The notes: generated from the letters alone by a model not told the origin. 64,000 nt of DNA from Roseobacter sp. MH60115 (GCF_015644665.1 NZ_JADOBQ010000002.1:310001-374000), one strand, 5' to 3'. Numbered from the stretch's first letter, positions 52,796 to 62,769 are shown. Translations and numbers: made by a program.

Positions 52796-53527
52796 ATGTC
52801 TTTTCAAAGTTTGAATGCGGGGACACAATTCGTGGCCACAAGCCGCGATATTCTGCATCAAAACCATATTACAGTCACGATTGGGTCAGATTTCCTTAAG
52901 TATCGCGCACTTCTCAAACGGGAACGACCACAGCAGGTGCTGGGGGCGCCGTTTGATCCCGATGTCCACGATCTCAATGAAAAAAACGCCTTCTGGTTGG
53001 TCGCGCGCGACGCGGACGGGATGATGATGCACACGCAGGCGTCCCGGCTGATCAACCTGGGCGAGCAGTCGCTGAGTGGCTACATGCTCAAACGGTTCCG
53101 GGATTTCCCGCCCGCCATCCCCGATCTCGATCTGAAGCGGTCACGCTACCGCGCCAGCCCCGGTGCAAACCGGATCAAGGGAAACGTGGTGTATCACGGC
53201 GAAGTCTGGATGGGGGACACGGGGCCGTATCGCGGCACGGGACTGTCCACGGTGCTTGCGCGTTACGGTATCCACGAAGCAATGTGCCGGTGGGACCCCG
53301 ACACCATTTTCGGCTTCATGGCGCGTACGGTGGCGTTCAAGGGGTTTGCCGAGCGTATGGGCTATATGCACAACGAGCCGGGCGCGCTGCGATGGTATCG
53401 CGAGGGGTCGGACCGGCCTCTTGAAGGTTTCCTCAGCTACCTGACCAATGAAGACACACGGTATTTGCTCGAGATGCCGATCGTCGACGTGGTGGACGTG
53501 CCTGAGCCGCAGAAAAAGGCCGCTTGA
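52796..53527 (+). CDS. Hypothetical protein with GNAT-like features
   Basis: A 243-residue soluble protein. The stretch GEVWMGDTGPYRGTGLSTVLARYGIHEA has the R-G-x-G-L/A pattern of an acetyl-CoA-binding GNAT loop, followed by DPDTIFGFMARTVAFKGFAERMGY (helix and strand order of the fold). I cannot name a family. ATG at 52796 has AAAGGAG eight bases ahead, a strong site. Always next to the LysR-like regulator here, it is probably its target or partner. It is convergent with pckA through a 26-bp palindrome. Confidence 0.65.
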   Translation: MSFQSLNAGTQFVATSRDILHQNHITVTIGSDFLKYRALLKRERPQQVLGAPFDPDVHDLNEKNAFWLVARDADGMMMHTQASRLINLGEQSLSGYMLKRFRDFPPAIPDLDLKRSRYRASPGANRIKGNVVYHGEVWMGDTGPYRGTGLSTVLARYGIHEAMCRWDPDTIFGFMARTVAFKGFAERMGYMHNEPGALRWYREGSDRPLEGFLSYLTNEDTRYLLEMPIVDVVDVPEPQKKAA

Positions 53528-53542
53528 AACCGCGCGGGCGGC

Positions 53543-53568
53543 CAGCGGCGATCAGCTGATCGCCGCTG
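53543..53568. terminator. 26-bp perfect palindrome between convergent genes
   Basis: Bases 53543-53568 form a perfect palindrome (centre AGCT, flanks CAGCGGCGATC and its complement). It spans the pckA stop and begins 16 bases past the GNAT-like gene. It could end transcription from both sides, though there is no T-tract. Confidence 0.4.
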
Positions 53569-55150
53569 CCTTCACGTCATCATCGATAAAGGGAAGGTAC
53601 TGTTCGAAGTTGTCCGAGAACATCTTGACCAGCTTTGCGGCCTGCCGGTCGTAGCTCTCCGCGTCATCCCAGGTGCGGCGTGGGTCGAGCAGGATGTTGG
53701 GCACCCCTTTCACATCCACCGGCACGTCGAACCCGAAATTCGGGTCCTTGCGGAAGGTCGCGTCTGCCAGTGATCCATCCAGCGCTGCCGTCAGCAGGCC
53801 GCGCGTTGCCTTGATCGGCATCCGGGACCCGGTGCCATAAGCGCCGCCGGTCCAGCCGGTGTTCACCAGCCAGCAAGTCGCACCATGGGTTGCGATCTTT
53901 TCGCGCAGCAGGTTGCCGTAGACTTCGGGCCGCCTGGGCATGAAGGGCGCGCCGAAGCAGGTGGAGAACGTGGGTTCGGGCTCCGTCACGCCCCGTTCCG
54001 TTCCCGCTACTTTGGAGGTAAAGCCCGAGAGGAAGTGATACATCGCCTGGGCTGGCGTCAGCCGAGAGATCGGCGGCAGCACGCCAAAGGCGTCACAGGT
54101 CAGCATGATGATGTTCTTGGGATGCCCGCCACGGGCCGAGGCCGACGCGTTGGAGATGTAGTGCAGCGGATAGGCGCAGCGCATGTTGGCGGTCAGGCTG
54201 TCGTCTTCGAAATCCAGCTCCTTGGTCTCGTCATCGTAGATCATGTTCTCGATCACGGTGCCGAATTTTTCAGTGGTCGCGTAGATCTCCGGTTCGGCAT
54301 CCGCGCTCAGGCTGATGGTCTTGGCATAGCAACCGCCTTCGAAGTTGAAGGTGCCGGTGTCGGACCAGCCATGTTCGTCATCGCCGATGAGTGTGCGGGC
54401 AGGGTCCGCTGAGAGTGTTGTCTTGCCAGTCCCCGACAGACCGAAGAATACGGCCGTATCCACCGGGTTTCCGTTGGCGTGGTTGGCCGAGCAATGCATC
54501 GGCATCACGCCTTTCTCCGGCAACAGGTAGTTCAGCAAGGTAAAGACGGATTTCTTGTTTTCTCCTGCATACTCCGTGCCACCGATCAGGATCAGTTTCT
54601 TGTCGAAATTCATCGCGATCACGGTTTCAGAGCGGCAGTTGTGCTTGGCCGGGTCTGCCTGGAAGCTGGGGCAGTTGATGACGGTGAAATCGGCGATGAA
54701 ATCATCCAGGTCTTCGCGGTCCGGACGGCGCAGCATGTGGCGGATGAAGAGGCCGTGCCAGGCCAGTTCCGTCACCATGCGCACATTGATTGCGTGTTTC
54801 GGATCGGAGCCGCCGGTCAGGTCCTGAACGAAATAGTCCTTGCCTTGCATATGCGCGAGCATATCGGCATGCAGCGCGTCGAAGCCTTCGGGCGACATGG
54901 CGGCGTTGTTTTCCCACCAGATGGTATCGGCAACGCTGTCCGTTTTCACGACATGTTTATCTTTGGGAGACCGTCCGGTGAACTTGCCGGTCGTTACCAG
55001 GAACGCGCCGCCCTTGCCCAGGTTGCCTTCGCCGCGTGCCAGGGCAAGCTGGATGAGATCGGGTTCGATGAGGTTGTAATAGACGGTGCCCGCCCCTTTG
55101 ATCCCTTGATCTTCGAGCGTGAAGTCCGGGTTTACCCGTCCATGTGTCAT
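53552..55150 (-). CDS. pckA: Phosphoenolpyruvate carboxykinase (ATP)
   Basis: A 532-residue ATP-type PEPCK that turns oxaloacetate into PEP for gluconeogenesis. Signature residues: [24 protein letters not shown], kinase-1a loop [30 protein letters not shown] and the metal/nucleotide ENMIYDDET. Normal length. Its divergent partner chvI is known to control pckA in several alphaproteobacteria, so regulation by ChvI is likely. Confidence 0.98.
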   Translation of the reverse strand: MTHGRVNPDFTLEDQGIKGAGTVYYNLIEPDLIQLALARGEGNLGKGGAFLVTTGKFTGRSPKDKHVVKTDSVADTIWWENNAAMSPEGFDALHADMLAHMQGKDYFVQDLTGGSDPKHAINVRMVTELAWHGLFIRHMLRRPDREDLDDFIADFTVINCPSFQADPAKHNCRSETVIAMNFDKKLILIGGTEYAGENKKSVFTLLNYLLPEKGVMPMHCSANHANGNPVDTAVFFGLSGTGKTTLSADPARTLIGDDEHGWSDTGTFNFEGGCYAKTISLSADAEPEIYATTEKFGTVIENMIYDDETKELDFEDDSLTANMRCAYPLHYISNASASARGGHPKNIIMLTCDAFGVLPPISRLTPAQAMYHFLSGFTSKVAGTERGVTEPEPTFSTCFGAPFMPRRPEVYGNLLREKIATHGATCWLVNTGWTGGAYGTGSRMPIKATRGLLTAALDGSLADATFRKDPNFGFDVPVDVKGVPNILLDPRRTWDDAESYDRQAAKLVKMFSDNFEQYLPFIDDDVKAAAIS

Positions 55151-55421
55151 CCGTCGTCTCCTAATTACGTCGCCCGGAAGTGGCGCTAGTGCCTCTTAAC
55201 ATGACGTTTTTATCGTTGAACAGGCGGCTTGCGCGCAGTTAGCGCCACCATGGGCAACTTTGTTTCAAGGGGTGCACCCCGCGCTTGCTTTGGCACCAAG
55301 ACCTTGTCGAAAGCAAAGCAGGAATGTGCGGCAATTTAGCCATTAGTAATCAAGTTATGCCCAAAATGCGGCCAAGCACTGTGCTGATTCGCAGTTAAGG
55401 ATTGATTCGGAGGGGCAAAAA

Positions 55422-55481
55422 ATGGTCAATACCCCAAAAAATCTAATAAACGAGCAGGACAAGGAAACGGGTAATGTCTAA
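55422..55481 (+). CDS. Possible 19-codon leader peptide of chvI
   Basis: ATG at 55422 has GGAGG (55409-55413) eight bases ahead and the frame gives 19 codons ([19 protein letters not shown]), ending TAA at 55479-55481 inside the first codons of chvI (ATG 55474). The overlap would couple translation. chvI also has its own AAGGA at 55461-55465. No homology can be seen; short length makes chance possible. Confidence 0.4.
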   Translation: MVNTPKNLINEQDKETGNV

Positions 55482-56175
55482 GATTGCATTGGTGGACGAC
55501 GACAGGAATATCCTGACGTCGGTATCCATGACGCTTGAGGCTGAGGGTTTCGAGGTAGAAACATACAACGACGGGCAGGCGGCACTTGATGCCTTCAACA
55601 AGAAGCTGCCCGATATGGCCGTACTCGACATAAAGATGCCGCGCATGGACGGGATGGACCTGCTGCAGCGGTTGCGTCAGAAGACCGCCATGCCGGTGAT
55701 TTTCCTCACCTCCAAAGACGATGAGATCGACGAGGTGCTGGGCCTGCGCATGGGTGCTGACGACTATGTGAAAAAACCGTTTTCGCAGCGTCTTCTGGTG
55801 GAACGTATCCGCGCCTTGCTGCGTCGTCAGGATGCGGTTGCGGGTGACGTGGTCGCTGATAGCGAAGAAACAAAGGTGATGGAGCGGGGCGATCTGCGGA
55901 TGGATCCACTGCGTCACGCGGTGAGCTGGAAGGGCAAGGACGTCTCCCTGACCGTCACGGAATTCCTGTTGCTGCAGGCACTGGCACAGCGCCCCGGCTT
56001 TGTGAAGTCACGGGATCAGCTCATGGACGTCGCCTACGACGACCAAGTGTATGTCGATGACCGCACCATCGACAGCCACATCAAGCGCCTGCGCAAGAAA
56101 ATGCGGACCGCGGATGATGAGTTCTCCGCGATTGAGACCCTCTACGGTATCGGCTACAGATATAACGAAGAATAA
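55474..56175 (+). CDS. chvI: Response regulator ChvI
   Basis: A 233-residue OmpR-family regulator. Receiver: DDDRN pocket, Asp in [13 protein letters not shown] (about 52), Lys in YVKKPFSQR; then winged helix DNA-binding domain with [16 protein letters not shown]. ChvI governs envelope, acid and carbon responses and, in Rhizobiales, gluconeogenesis. It is followed after eight bases by its kinase gene chvG and then by hprK-rapZ-EIIA-HPr, a conserved order. Confidence 0.95.
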   Translation: MSKIALVDDDRNILTSVSMTLEAEGFEVETYNDGQAALDAFNKKLPDMAVLDIKMPRMDGMDLLQRLRQKTAMPVIFLTSKDDEIDEVLGLRMGADDYVKKPFSQRLLVERIRALLRRQDAVAGDVVADSEETKVMERGDLRMDPLRHAVSWKGKDVSLTVTEFLLLQALAQRPGFVKSRDQLMDVAYDDQVYVDDRTIDSHIKRLRKKMRTADDEFSAIETLYGIGYRYNEE

Positions 56176-56183
56176 CCGGCGAG

Positions 56184-57905
56184 ATGGCCACGGCCGAGAG
56201 GAACTTTGTGCGCGACATGACCCCTCCTGCTTCTCGGGACGGCGATGTCGTTCTGGGCGAAGACTGGGTAACCCCTGAGAGCATCGACGAGAATGAGATA
56301 CGCGCGACCCGTGAGCGAAGAGGCTGGTTGTCGTTGCGGGGGTCCCCGCTCACGCGCAAGATTGTCACTTTCAATCTGATCGCAATCTGCGTCTTTGTCT
56401 CAGGTATTCTATATCTGAATTCGTCGCGCGACAGTCTGGCGAAACAACGCGCAGCGTCCCTCTATTCGGAAGCGGAATTGATCGCCAATACGCTTGAAGT
56501 GCAATTGCCCGTCGGTGCCCCGGTCAATCTTGCGACCGGCGATGGTGTGGACGTCATTGCAACACTGGACGAACTCGATCTGCGCAACGGCGTTGAGGTG
56601 TTCGTTTTCGACCGGTCCCAACTGTTGGTTGCGAATATCGAAGGACAGCTGGCGACGGATGAGGCCGCAGGTGGGTTCGCCGAAAAAACATACTTGATGG
56701 ATGGGTTGAGCTGGCTCTGGTCCACATTTTTCACGCCATTTGCAGATGCCAAGCCGACAGACAATATCGAGTTGAGCGACAAGATCAGGCCGATGATCGG
56801 CACAAGCCTGCAGGATGGGACCCAGATCCGCTATGAGCTGGACGATGAAGGAGCCACGTTCCTGACGGTCGTGACACCAATCTCGCAAAATGGCACGGCA
56901 ATCGGTGCGGTTGCCGTGGTCACTGCGGCGGGCGAGATCGACACTCTGGTGCGTGTGGAGCGTGAGCGGGTGTTGCAGATCTTCGTTATCGGGGCGTTGG
57001 TTTCGATTGGCCTCAGCCTCGTTCTTGCCTCGACAATTGCCAACCCTCTGGCTGATCTTTCTACCGCCGCTGAACTGGGACGCGACAAGAATGCGCGCAA
57101 GATGAACCCCGGTCGCATCCGCATCCCGGATCTTACCGCGCGCCCGGACGAGATCGGTCGGTTGAGCGGGGCCCTGCGCGGCATGATCTCGGCGCTCTAC
57201 AATCGTATCGACGGCAACGAACAGTTTGCAGCGGATGTCGCCCATGAAATCAAGAACCCGTTGGCGTCGCTCCGCTCTGCCGTTGGAACGCTGCGCATGG
57301 TCAAGCGCGACGATCAGCGCGAAAAGCTGCTGGACGTCATCGATCACGACGTGCGCCGGTTGGACCGTCTTGTCAGTGATATCTCGAATGCGTCCCGGCT
57401 GGACAGCGAACTGGTCAAGGAAGAGGAAGAGCCCTTTAACGTGCTCTCCACCCTGACCAATCTCGGTCAGTATCTGGGGGAAGATGCGCAATCCAAGGGG
57501 ATCGATTTTATCACCGATCTGCCGGAGAACCCCATCGTTGTGTATGGGCTGGAAGCACGTTTGGCGCAGGTATTCGTCAACCTGATCACCAATGCAATCT
57601 CCTTTTGCGAAGACGGCGACGCGATCCGTGTCTGGGCGCGAAAGAAGGAAAACCGGGTGCTGATCGTGGTGGAAGATACTGGCCCCGGCATCCCGGACCA
57701 GGCTCTTTCAAAAATCTTCAAGCGTTTCTACTCGCAGCGCCCGGACGAGCATTTCGGTAATAACTCGGGGCTTGGGCTGGCGATTTCAAAACAGATTGTG
57801 GAGGCCCATGGGGGCGTGATCTGGGCAGAGAACATCCGACCCACCGAAGCTGATATTACCTCCGATCCGCTTGGCGCGCGCTTCGTCGTGGGCCTGCCGA
57901 TCTGA
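56184..57905 (+). CDS. chvG: Sensor histidine kinase ChvG
   Basis: A 573-residue kinase with a long cytoplasmic N-terminus (about 45 residues), helices near 60-80 and 265-290, a periplasmic sensor between, HAMP, H box VAHEIKNPLASLRSAV, N box NLITNAISFC, and G boxes EDTGPGI and GLGLAISK. Normal for ChvG/ExoS. It senses acid or envelope signals in relatives; ExoR partner is not in the window. Confidence 0.94.
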   Translation: MATAERNFVRDMTPPASRDGDVVLGEDWVTPESIDENEIRATRERRGWLSLRGSPLTRKIVTFNLIAICVFVSGILYLNSSRDSLAKQRAASLYSEAELIANTLEVQLPVGAPVNLATGDGVDVIATLDELDLRNGVEVFVFDRSQLLVANIEGQLATDEAAGGFAEKTYLMDGLSWLWSTFFTPFADAKPTDNIELSDKIRPMIGTSLQDGTQIRYELDDEGATFLTVVTPISQNGTAIGAVAVVTAAGEIDTLVRVERERVLQIFVIGALVSIGLSLVLASTIANPLADLSTAAELGRDKNARKMNPGRIRIPDLTARPDEIGRLSGALRGMISALYNRIDGNEQFAADVAHEIKNPLASLRSAVGTLRMVKRDDQREKLLDVIDHDVRRLDRLVSDISNASRLDSELVKEEEEPFNVLSTLTNLGQYLGEDAQSKGIDFITDLPENPIVVYGLEARLAQVFVNLITNAISFCEDGDAIRVWARKKENRVLIVVEDTGPGIPDQALSKIFKRFYSQRPDEHFGNNSGLGLAISKQIVEAHGGVIWAENIRPTEADITSDPLGARFVVGLPI

Positions 57906-57908
57906 GCC

Positions 57909-58370
57909 GTGGAAAAGGGTGACGCCGAAACCTCAAACCGCCGCCCGGAAGTGACGACACTTCATGCCAGCTGTGTCGCTTACGAAGGGCGCGGGGTCCT
58001 GATCCTTGGTGCATCAGGTGCCGGCAAGTCTGCATTGGCGTTACAACTGATGGCCTACGGCGCCGTGCTGATCGCTGATGACCGTACGGAAGTAACCACG
58101 AGCGGGGGCATCATTCACGCCACATCACCACCCGCATTAGCCGGTTTGATCGAGGCCCGTGGCGTGGGGCTTTTGAACGCAAACCACGCTCACTCCACAA
58201 AGGTGGCTCTGGCCGTCGATCTGGACACGCCCGAAACAGCTCGTCTGCCAATAGTGCACGCGATGCAGGTGGCCCACGTTCTGATACCCTGCCTTCACAA
58301 AGTTGACAGTGGCTATTTTCCAGCCGCCATTTTGCAATATCTCAAGGCGGGCAGAAGAGATCCGGGATGA
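57909..58370 (+). CDS. hprK: HPr kinase/phosphorylase, short alphaproteobacterial form
   Basis: A 153-residue truncated HprK. P-loop GASGAGKSA (about 32-40), the HprK signature IEARGVGLL, and a short C-terminus; the N-terminal half found in Firmicutes is missing, which is normal here. It phosphorylates HPr on serine. GTG at 57909 follows the chvG stop by three bases. Overlaps rapZ by four bases. Confidence 0.92.
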   Translation: MEKGDAETSNRRPEVTTLHASCVAYEGRGVLILGASGAGKSALALQLMAYGAVLIADDRTEVTTSGGIIHATSPPALAGLIEARGVGLLNANHAHSTKVALAVDLDTPETARLPIVHAMQVAHVLIPCLHKVDSGYFPAAILQYLKAGRRDPG

Positions 58371-59254
58371 CCGAAGCAGAACCGACAGCGCGCAGGATTG
58401 TATTTGTCACCGGTCCATCGGGGGCCGGGCGCTCCAGCGCGCTGAACGTGCTGGAAGACGCAGGCTTTGAGGCGGTCGACAACCTGCCCTTGCGTCTGCT
58501 CCCCGCCCTCCTGGAAGGTCCCGGCGCAGAGCGCCCGCTGGCTCTTGGGATCGATCCGCGCAACCGGGATTTTTCCACCAACACGATCATGGATCTTCTC
58601 GGGCGCCTGACCGGTGTGCCCGGACTGGCGCCGGAACTGCTATACTTGGATTGCACCACGGACGTGCTGCTGCGCCGGTTTTCCGAAACCCGGCGCCGTC
58701 ACCCCCTTGCGCCGGATGACCGCCCCTCGGACGGCATCATGCGCGAGCTGGACATGCTGGCGCCGTTGCGGTCCCGCGCGGATGTTCTGATCGACACCAC
58801 CGACCTCAATGTCCACCAATTGCGCGCCGAAGTGGAGCATTGGTTTGCGCCGGGCGGGCACAGGCGGCTGACCGTTTCCGTTCAATCTTTTTCCTACAAG
58901 CGGGGTCTGCCGCGCAGTGTCGATATGGTGTTCGATTGCCGGTTCCTGACAAATCCCTATTGGGTGGCAGAGCTGCGCGCCCTGGATGGCACGCAGGACG
59001 CCGTCGCGGCCCATGTGACCGCCGATCCGAGCTTTGCCGAGTTCGAGAACAAAGTGCTCGATCTCACACTTTTGTTGCTGCCCTCTTATCGCGAAGAGGG
59101 AAAGTCCCACCTATCAATCGCCTTTGGGTGTACCGGCGGCAAACATAGGTCTGTTGTGATGGCGGAAAGGCATGGTTTGCGCCTTGCGGAGGAAGGCTGG
59201 CAGGTGTCAATAAGACACCGCGAATTGGACCTGCGTAAGAAAGAAGAGGCTTGA
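58367..59254 (+). CDS. rapZ: RNase adapter RapZ
   Basis: A 295-residue RapZ. Walker [33 protein letters not shown], and the C-terminal [10 protein letters not shown] phosphate-binding loop. In E. coli it directs RNase E at GlmZ; in alphaproteobacteria targets are unknown. Overlap with hprK shows a common operon. Confidence 0.95.
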   Translation: MTEAEPTARRIVFVTGPSGAGRSSALNVLEDAGFEAVDNLPLRLLPALLEGPGAERPLALGIDPRNRDFSTNTIMDLLGRLTGVPGLAPELLYLDCTTDVLLRRFSETRRRHPLAPDDRPSDGIMRELDMLAPLRSRADVLIDTTDLNVHQLRAEVEHWFAPGGHRRLTVSVQSFSYKRGLPRSVDMVFDCRFLTNPYWVAELRALDGTQDAVAAHVTADPSFAEFENKVLDLTLLLLPSYREEGKSHLSIAFGCTGGKHRSVVMAERHGLRLAEEGWQVSIRHRELDLRKKEEA

Positions 59255-59258
59255 GCCC

Positions 59259-59672
59259 GTGATCGGTATCGTGATTGTTGCCCATGGCGGGTTGGCCAAG
59301 GAGTATCTCGCAGCCGTGGAACATGTTGTCGGCGTTCAGCCGGGTATCCGGGCGATCTCAATCGATGCGGTGCATGATCGTGCCGCCAAGGAGCGTGAAA
59401 TCTGCATAGCGGCGGATGAAGTGGACAGGGGCAGTGGCGTTGTCATTGTTACCGATCTTTATGGCGGATCGCCCTCCAACCTGAGCCTGATGGCGTGCCG
59501 GCCGGGCGACCGTCGCATCCTTTATGGCGCAAATCTGCCAATGTTGATAAAACTGGCAAAAAGTCGACAGAAGGCTGTGCCTGACGCTGTGCGTCTGGCA
59601 TTGGAAGCTGGAAAAAAGTACATCGACAGCCAAAACGTGAGTCCAGAGCAGGATACCCAATCAAGACAATGA
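59259..59672 (+). CDS. PTS EIIA component, mannose type
   Basis: A 137-residue EIIA-Man/PtsM-type protein with the phospho-histidine in IVIVAHGGLAKEY (His10). It has no EIIB or EIIC partners, so it belongs to a regulatory, non-transporting PTS chain with HPr. GTG at 59259 is used. Overlaps HPr by four bases. Confidence 0.93.
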   Translation: MIGIVIVAHGGLAKEYLAAVEHVVGVQPGIRAISIDAVHDRAAKEREICIAADEVDRGSGVVIVTDLYGGSPSNLSLMACRPGDRRILYGANLPMLIKLAKSRQKAVPDAVRLALEAGKKYIDSQNVSPEQDTQSRQ

Positions 59673-59938
59673 CCGAATGCACGCTTAAGATTGTCAACGA
59701 GAAGGGTTTGCACGCCCGCGCCTCGGCCAAGCTGGTTGAGGTTGTGGAGGGGTTCGACGCGAGCGCCGAGGTCTCCAAAGACGGTCTGTCCGCCTCCGGA
59801 GACAGTATTATGGGACTTTTGATGTTGGCAGCGTCCAAGGGAAGCTTTATTGACATAACGACCTCCGGACCGGATGCTGATGCATTGGCCGAGGCGCTGA
59901 CAACGCTTGTCTCTGACAAATTCGGCGAAGGTCAGTGA
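59669..59938 (+). CDS. ptsH: Phosphocarrier protein HPr
   Basis: An 89-residue HPr: active His in KGLHARASAKL (about 16) and the regulatory Ser in GDSIMGLLML (HprK target). No ptsP/EI gene lies in the window. It completes the HprK-EIIA-HPr set. Confidence 0.95.
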   Translation: MTECTLKIVNEKGLHARASAKLVEVVEGFDASAEVSKDGLSASGDSIMGLLMLAASKGSFIDITTSGPDADALAEALTTLVSDKFGEGQ

Positions 59939-59980
59939 AGAAACCGGCGCTGTGACAGGCGCCAGACAGGATAGCAGGTC

Positions 59981-60862
59981 TTGGTAGAAAGTTCACAAGA
60001 CATCAATGTGGCTGCCGGGAAGGCGGAACCGGTCAATTTCAGCAAATATGACCGCAGAAGTTTGTCCTACGCGTCAACCTTCGAAGATCCCTGGAAATCC
60101 ACGATTATTCGCATCATCGAGGCGCTGACCGGCAAGCTGACCATTCTGCGCCTCGTGCGCAAGTTCGAGCAGCGTGGCGCACCGCAAGGGCAGGCGTTCT
60201 GGCGTGCGGCACTGGATGTGATGGGCATCGATCTGCTGACCCCGCAAGAGCAGTTGGACCGTATCCCCAAAACTGGCCCTGTGATCGTTGTGTCCAATCA
60301 CCCTCACGGCATGGTCGACGGCATGATTTTTGCCGATCTCATTGGCCGGGTGCGGCCTGACTATCGCATCCTGACCCGCTCATTGTTGACCGTGATTGAT
60401 GAGGTTGCGGGGTCTTACATGATCCCCGTGCCCTTCCCGCACGATCCGGACGCACAACGCAAAGGCGTTGAGATGCGCGCAAAAGCGATGCAGCATCTGA
60501 AAGACGGCGGTGTCGTCGCGCTCTTCCCGTCGGGCGGGGTCGCCGCATCGGAGACCTATTTCGGGCCGGCAGTCGAGGGCGAGTGGAATGTCTTTACCGC
60601 CAAGCTCATTCGCCGTTCGGGGGCGACGGTTCTGCCGATCAAGTTTCCCGGACAGAATTCGCGCGCCTATCAGATCGCCAACAAGGTGTCGCCGATTTTG
60701 CGGCAGGGCCTTTTGCTGCACGAGATCGTGTATTCGCTCAATAAATCGCAGGCGCCGATTGTCGGGCACCCGCTGGATCAGGACGATCTGCGTAAATGGG
60801 ACGATGATCCACGCGGGTTCATGGCCTGGCTGCGCGACCATACACTGTCGCTGAAAGACTAG
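59981..60862 (+). CDS. Lysophospholipid acyltransferase family protein
   Basis: A 293-residue PlsC-like acyltransferase. Motif I NHPHGMVDGM (about 107-116), motif III FPSGGVAASET near 184. A TTG at 59981 gives the longest plausible N-terminus; the ribosome site is weak and the first 30 residues are not typical. It probably acylates a lysophospholipid or an ornithine-lipid precursor. It lies 42 bases after HPr in the same direction. Confidence 0.88.
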   Translation: MVESSQDINVAAGKAEPVNFSKYDRRSLSYASTFEDPWKSTIIRIIEALTGKLTILRLVRKFEQRGAPQGQAFWRAALDVMGIDLLTPQEQLDRIPKTGPVIVVSNHPHGMVDGMIFADLIGRVRPDYRILTRSLLTVIDEVAGSYMIPVPFPHDPDAQRKGVEMRAKAMQHLKDGGVVALFPSGGVAASETYFGPAVEGEWNVFTAKLIRRSGATVLPIKFPGQNSRAYQIANKVSPILRQGLLLHEIVYSLNKSQAPIVGHPLDQDDLRKWDDDPRGFMAWLRDHTLSLKD

Positions 60863-60866
60863 CTCT

Positions 60867-61742
60867 CTAGCGCGTCGGCACCGGCGTCTCGCCGCGATAA
60901 TCGTAGAAACCACGCTGTGTTTTGCGGCCCAGCCAACCGGCTTCGACATATTTGGTCAACAGCGGGCAGGGGCGGTATTTTGTATCTGCCAGCCCGTCGT
61001 GCAGCACGTTCATGATCGCCAGACAGGTGTCCAGCCCGATGAAATCAGCCAGTTCGAGCGGCCCCATCGGGTGGTTGGCCCCGAGCTTCATTGAGCTGTC
61101 GATGGATTGCACGCTGCCGACCCCCTCATAGAGCGTGTAGACCGCCTCGTTGATCATTGGCATCAGGATGCGGTTCACGATGAAGGCAGGGAAATCCTCA
61201 GCCGACGCCGCCGTTTTGCCCAGCCGGTCCACAACGGATTTGCAGGTCTTGAAGGTCTCCTCATCGGTTGCAATGCCGCGGATCAGTTCCACCAGCTGCA
61301 TCACAGGCACCGGGTTCATGAAGTGGAAACCCATGAATTTTTCAGGTCGGTCGGTCCGGCTCGCCAGCCGCGTGATGGAGATGGACGAGGTGTTTGACGT
61401 CAGGATCGTATGGGGTTGCAGATGCGGCAGCAGGTCTTCGAAGATTGCCTGCTTGACAGCTTCGCGTTCCGTTGCGGCTTCGATGATCAGGTCGGTCTGG
61501 CCCAGGTCGGTCAGCGTCTTTGTCGTCTTGATCCGGGCCAGTGCCGCGGCCTGGTCTTCGCCGGTAATCTTGCCGCGGCTGACCTGCCGATCCATATTTT
61601 TGGTCATCAGATCAAGTGCGGCACTCAATGCTTCTTCGCTGACGTCATTCAGCAGAACATCGTATCCGGCCAGCGACATCACATGCGCAATCCCATTGCC
61701 CATCTGACCCGCGCCCACAATCCCAATCGCCTTGATATCCAT
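60867..61742 (-). CDS. 3-hydroxybutyryl-CoA dehydrogenase family enzyme
   Basis: A 291-residue short 3-hydroxyacyl-CoA dehydrogenase. Rossmann motif GIVGAGQMGNGIAHVMS (about 7-23), SNTSSISITRLA, HFMNPVPVMQLVELIRG (catalytic His and Glu region), and GPLELADFIGLDTCLAIM. ATG at 61742 begins the fold. It oxidises 3-hydroxybutyryl- or related acyl-CoA with NAD(P), serving PHB, beta-oxidation or the ethylmalonyl-CoA path. Its stop is four bases past the convergent acyltransferase. Confidence 0.93.
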   Translation of the reverse strand: MDIKAIGIVGAGQMGNGIAHVMSLAGYDVLLNDVSEEALSAALDLMTKNMDRQVSRGKITGEDQAAALARIKTTKTLTDLGQTDLIIEAATEREAVKQAIFEDLLPHLQPHTILTSNTSSISITRLASRTDRPEKFMGFHFMNPVPVMQLVELIRGIATDEETFKTCKSVVDRLGKTAASAEDFPAFIVNRILMPMINEAVYTLYEGVGSVQSIDSSMKLGANHPMGPLELADFIGLDTCLAIMNVLHDGLADTKYRPCPLLTKYVEAGWLGRKTQRGFYDYRGETPVPTR

Positions 61743-61899
61743 CGCCGGCCCCTTTTCGATTTGACGCACCTTAGGGTGCCGGGCGCATGGGCTGCAAGGC
61801 CACCCGTCGTTTAAAATACAGCTCAAAATGACCGTTTAAGAAAATCTAAGGAAGCTGGGTGCAAGGTCGCCAACGGGTGAACGAAAAAAGGTGGGTTCT

Positions 61900-62736
61900 A
61901 TGACCTATGACGTACTGGGGGCGGGGGCTCTCGATTACATGCCGTGCAGATACGGCCATTCAAAATTGCTGTTTCGGGGGCCGGAGCGGCGGCTGGATGC
62001 GCCGTATGTTTCTTTCCTCGGGGGCAATGCAACCTATGGAAAATTCATAAAAGCGCCGTTTCCGGCACTGGTTGAAAGCGGTCTGGGCGTAAACTGTGTG
62101 AATTTCGGCGTCGCGAATGCCGGTGTCGACGTTTTGCTGAACGACAGTTTCCTGACGGGAGCCTGTGCGGGCGCGGCGGCAACCGTTGTCCAGATCGTTG
62201 GCGCGCAAAACCTGTCGAATCGCTTTTACACGGTACATCCGCGCCGGAACGATCGCTTTCTCACGGCGTCACCGTTGTTGACGGCAATCTATCCGGAAGT
62301 GGATTTTGCAGAGTTCCATTTCACGCGACATATGCTCAGTTCCCTCTACACCGTCTCGCGGGAACGGTTTGCCGCTGTGCGCAATGAAGTTCAGACCGCG
62401 TGGCTGGCGCGCATGAAGCTGCTTCTGAAAAACGCATCGAGTGAGACTGTCTTGGTCTGGTTTGCCGATCACGCGCCATTGCACCAGGAACCTGCCGGGC
62501 TTGATCCTGCAAAGGCACGCTCTCCCCTCTTCGTGACGCGCGAAATGCTGGAAGAACTGGGGCCTCACGCGTCCAGGTTTGTCGAGGTTGTTGCCACGCC
62601 GGAGGCGACGTCGGCGGGCACCGAAGGCATGGTGTTCAGCCAGATGGAAGCGATGGCGGCGGCAGAGATGCTCGGGCCCAAAGCGCATGGTGAGTTGGCG
62701 AAGGAACTGGGAGCCGTGCTGCAGGAGCTTGTCTGA
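61900..62736 (+). CDS. DUF6473-like protein
   Basis: A 278-residue protein recognised from memory as the DUF6473 family common in Roseobacters; confidence in the label is moderate. It opens with DVLGAGALDYMPCRYGHSKLLFRGPERRL, and the core has FLGGNATYGKFI and VQIVGAQNLSNRFY, hinting at an SGNH- or sulfotransferase-like alpha/beta fold. No signal peptide is seen. ATG at 61900 has AGGTGG before it. It is divergent from the dehydrogenase and convergent with etfA via a strong terminator. Confidence 0.72.
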   Translation: MTYDVLGAGALDYMPCRYGHSKLLFRGPERRLDAPYVSFLGGNATYGKFIKAPFPALVESGLGVNCVNFGVANAGVDVLLNDSFLTGACAGAAATVVQIVGAQNLSNRFYTVHPRRNDRFLTASPLLTAIYPEVDFAEFHFTRHMLSSLYTVSRERFAAVRNEVQTAWLARMKLLLKNASSETVLVWFADHAPLHQEPAGLDPAKARSPLFVTREMLEELGPHASRFVEVVATPEATSAGTEGMVFSQMEAMAAAEMLGPKAHGELAKELGAVLQELV

Positions 62737-62740
62737 TCAA

Positions 62741-62769
62741 AAAGCCGCGCTTGGAGTGAGCGCGGCTTT
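62741..62769. terminator. Bidirectional intrinsic terminator
   Basis: Perfect 11-bp stem AAAGCCGCGCT/AGCGCGGCTTT with a 7-nt loop lies between the DUF6473-like and etfA genes. T and A ends serve both strands. Confidence 0.85.
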
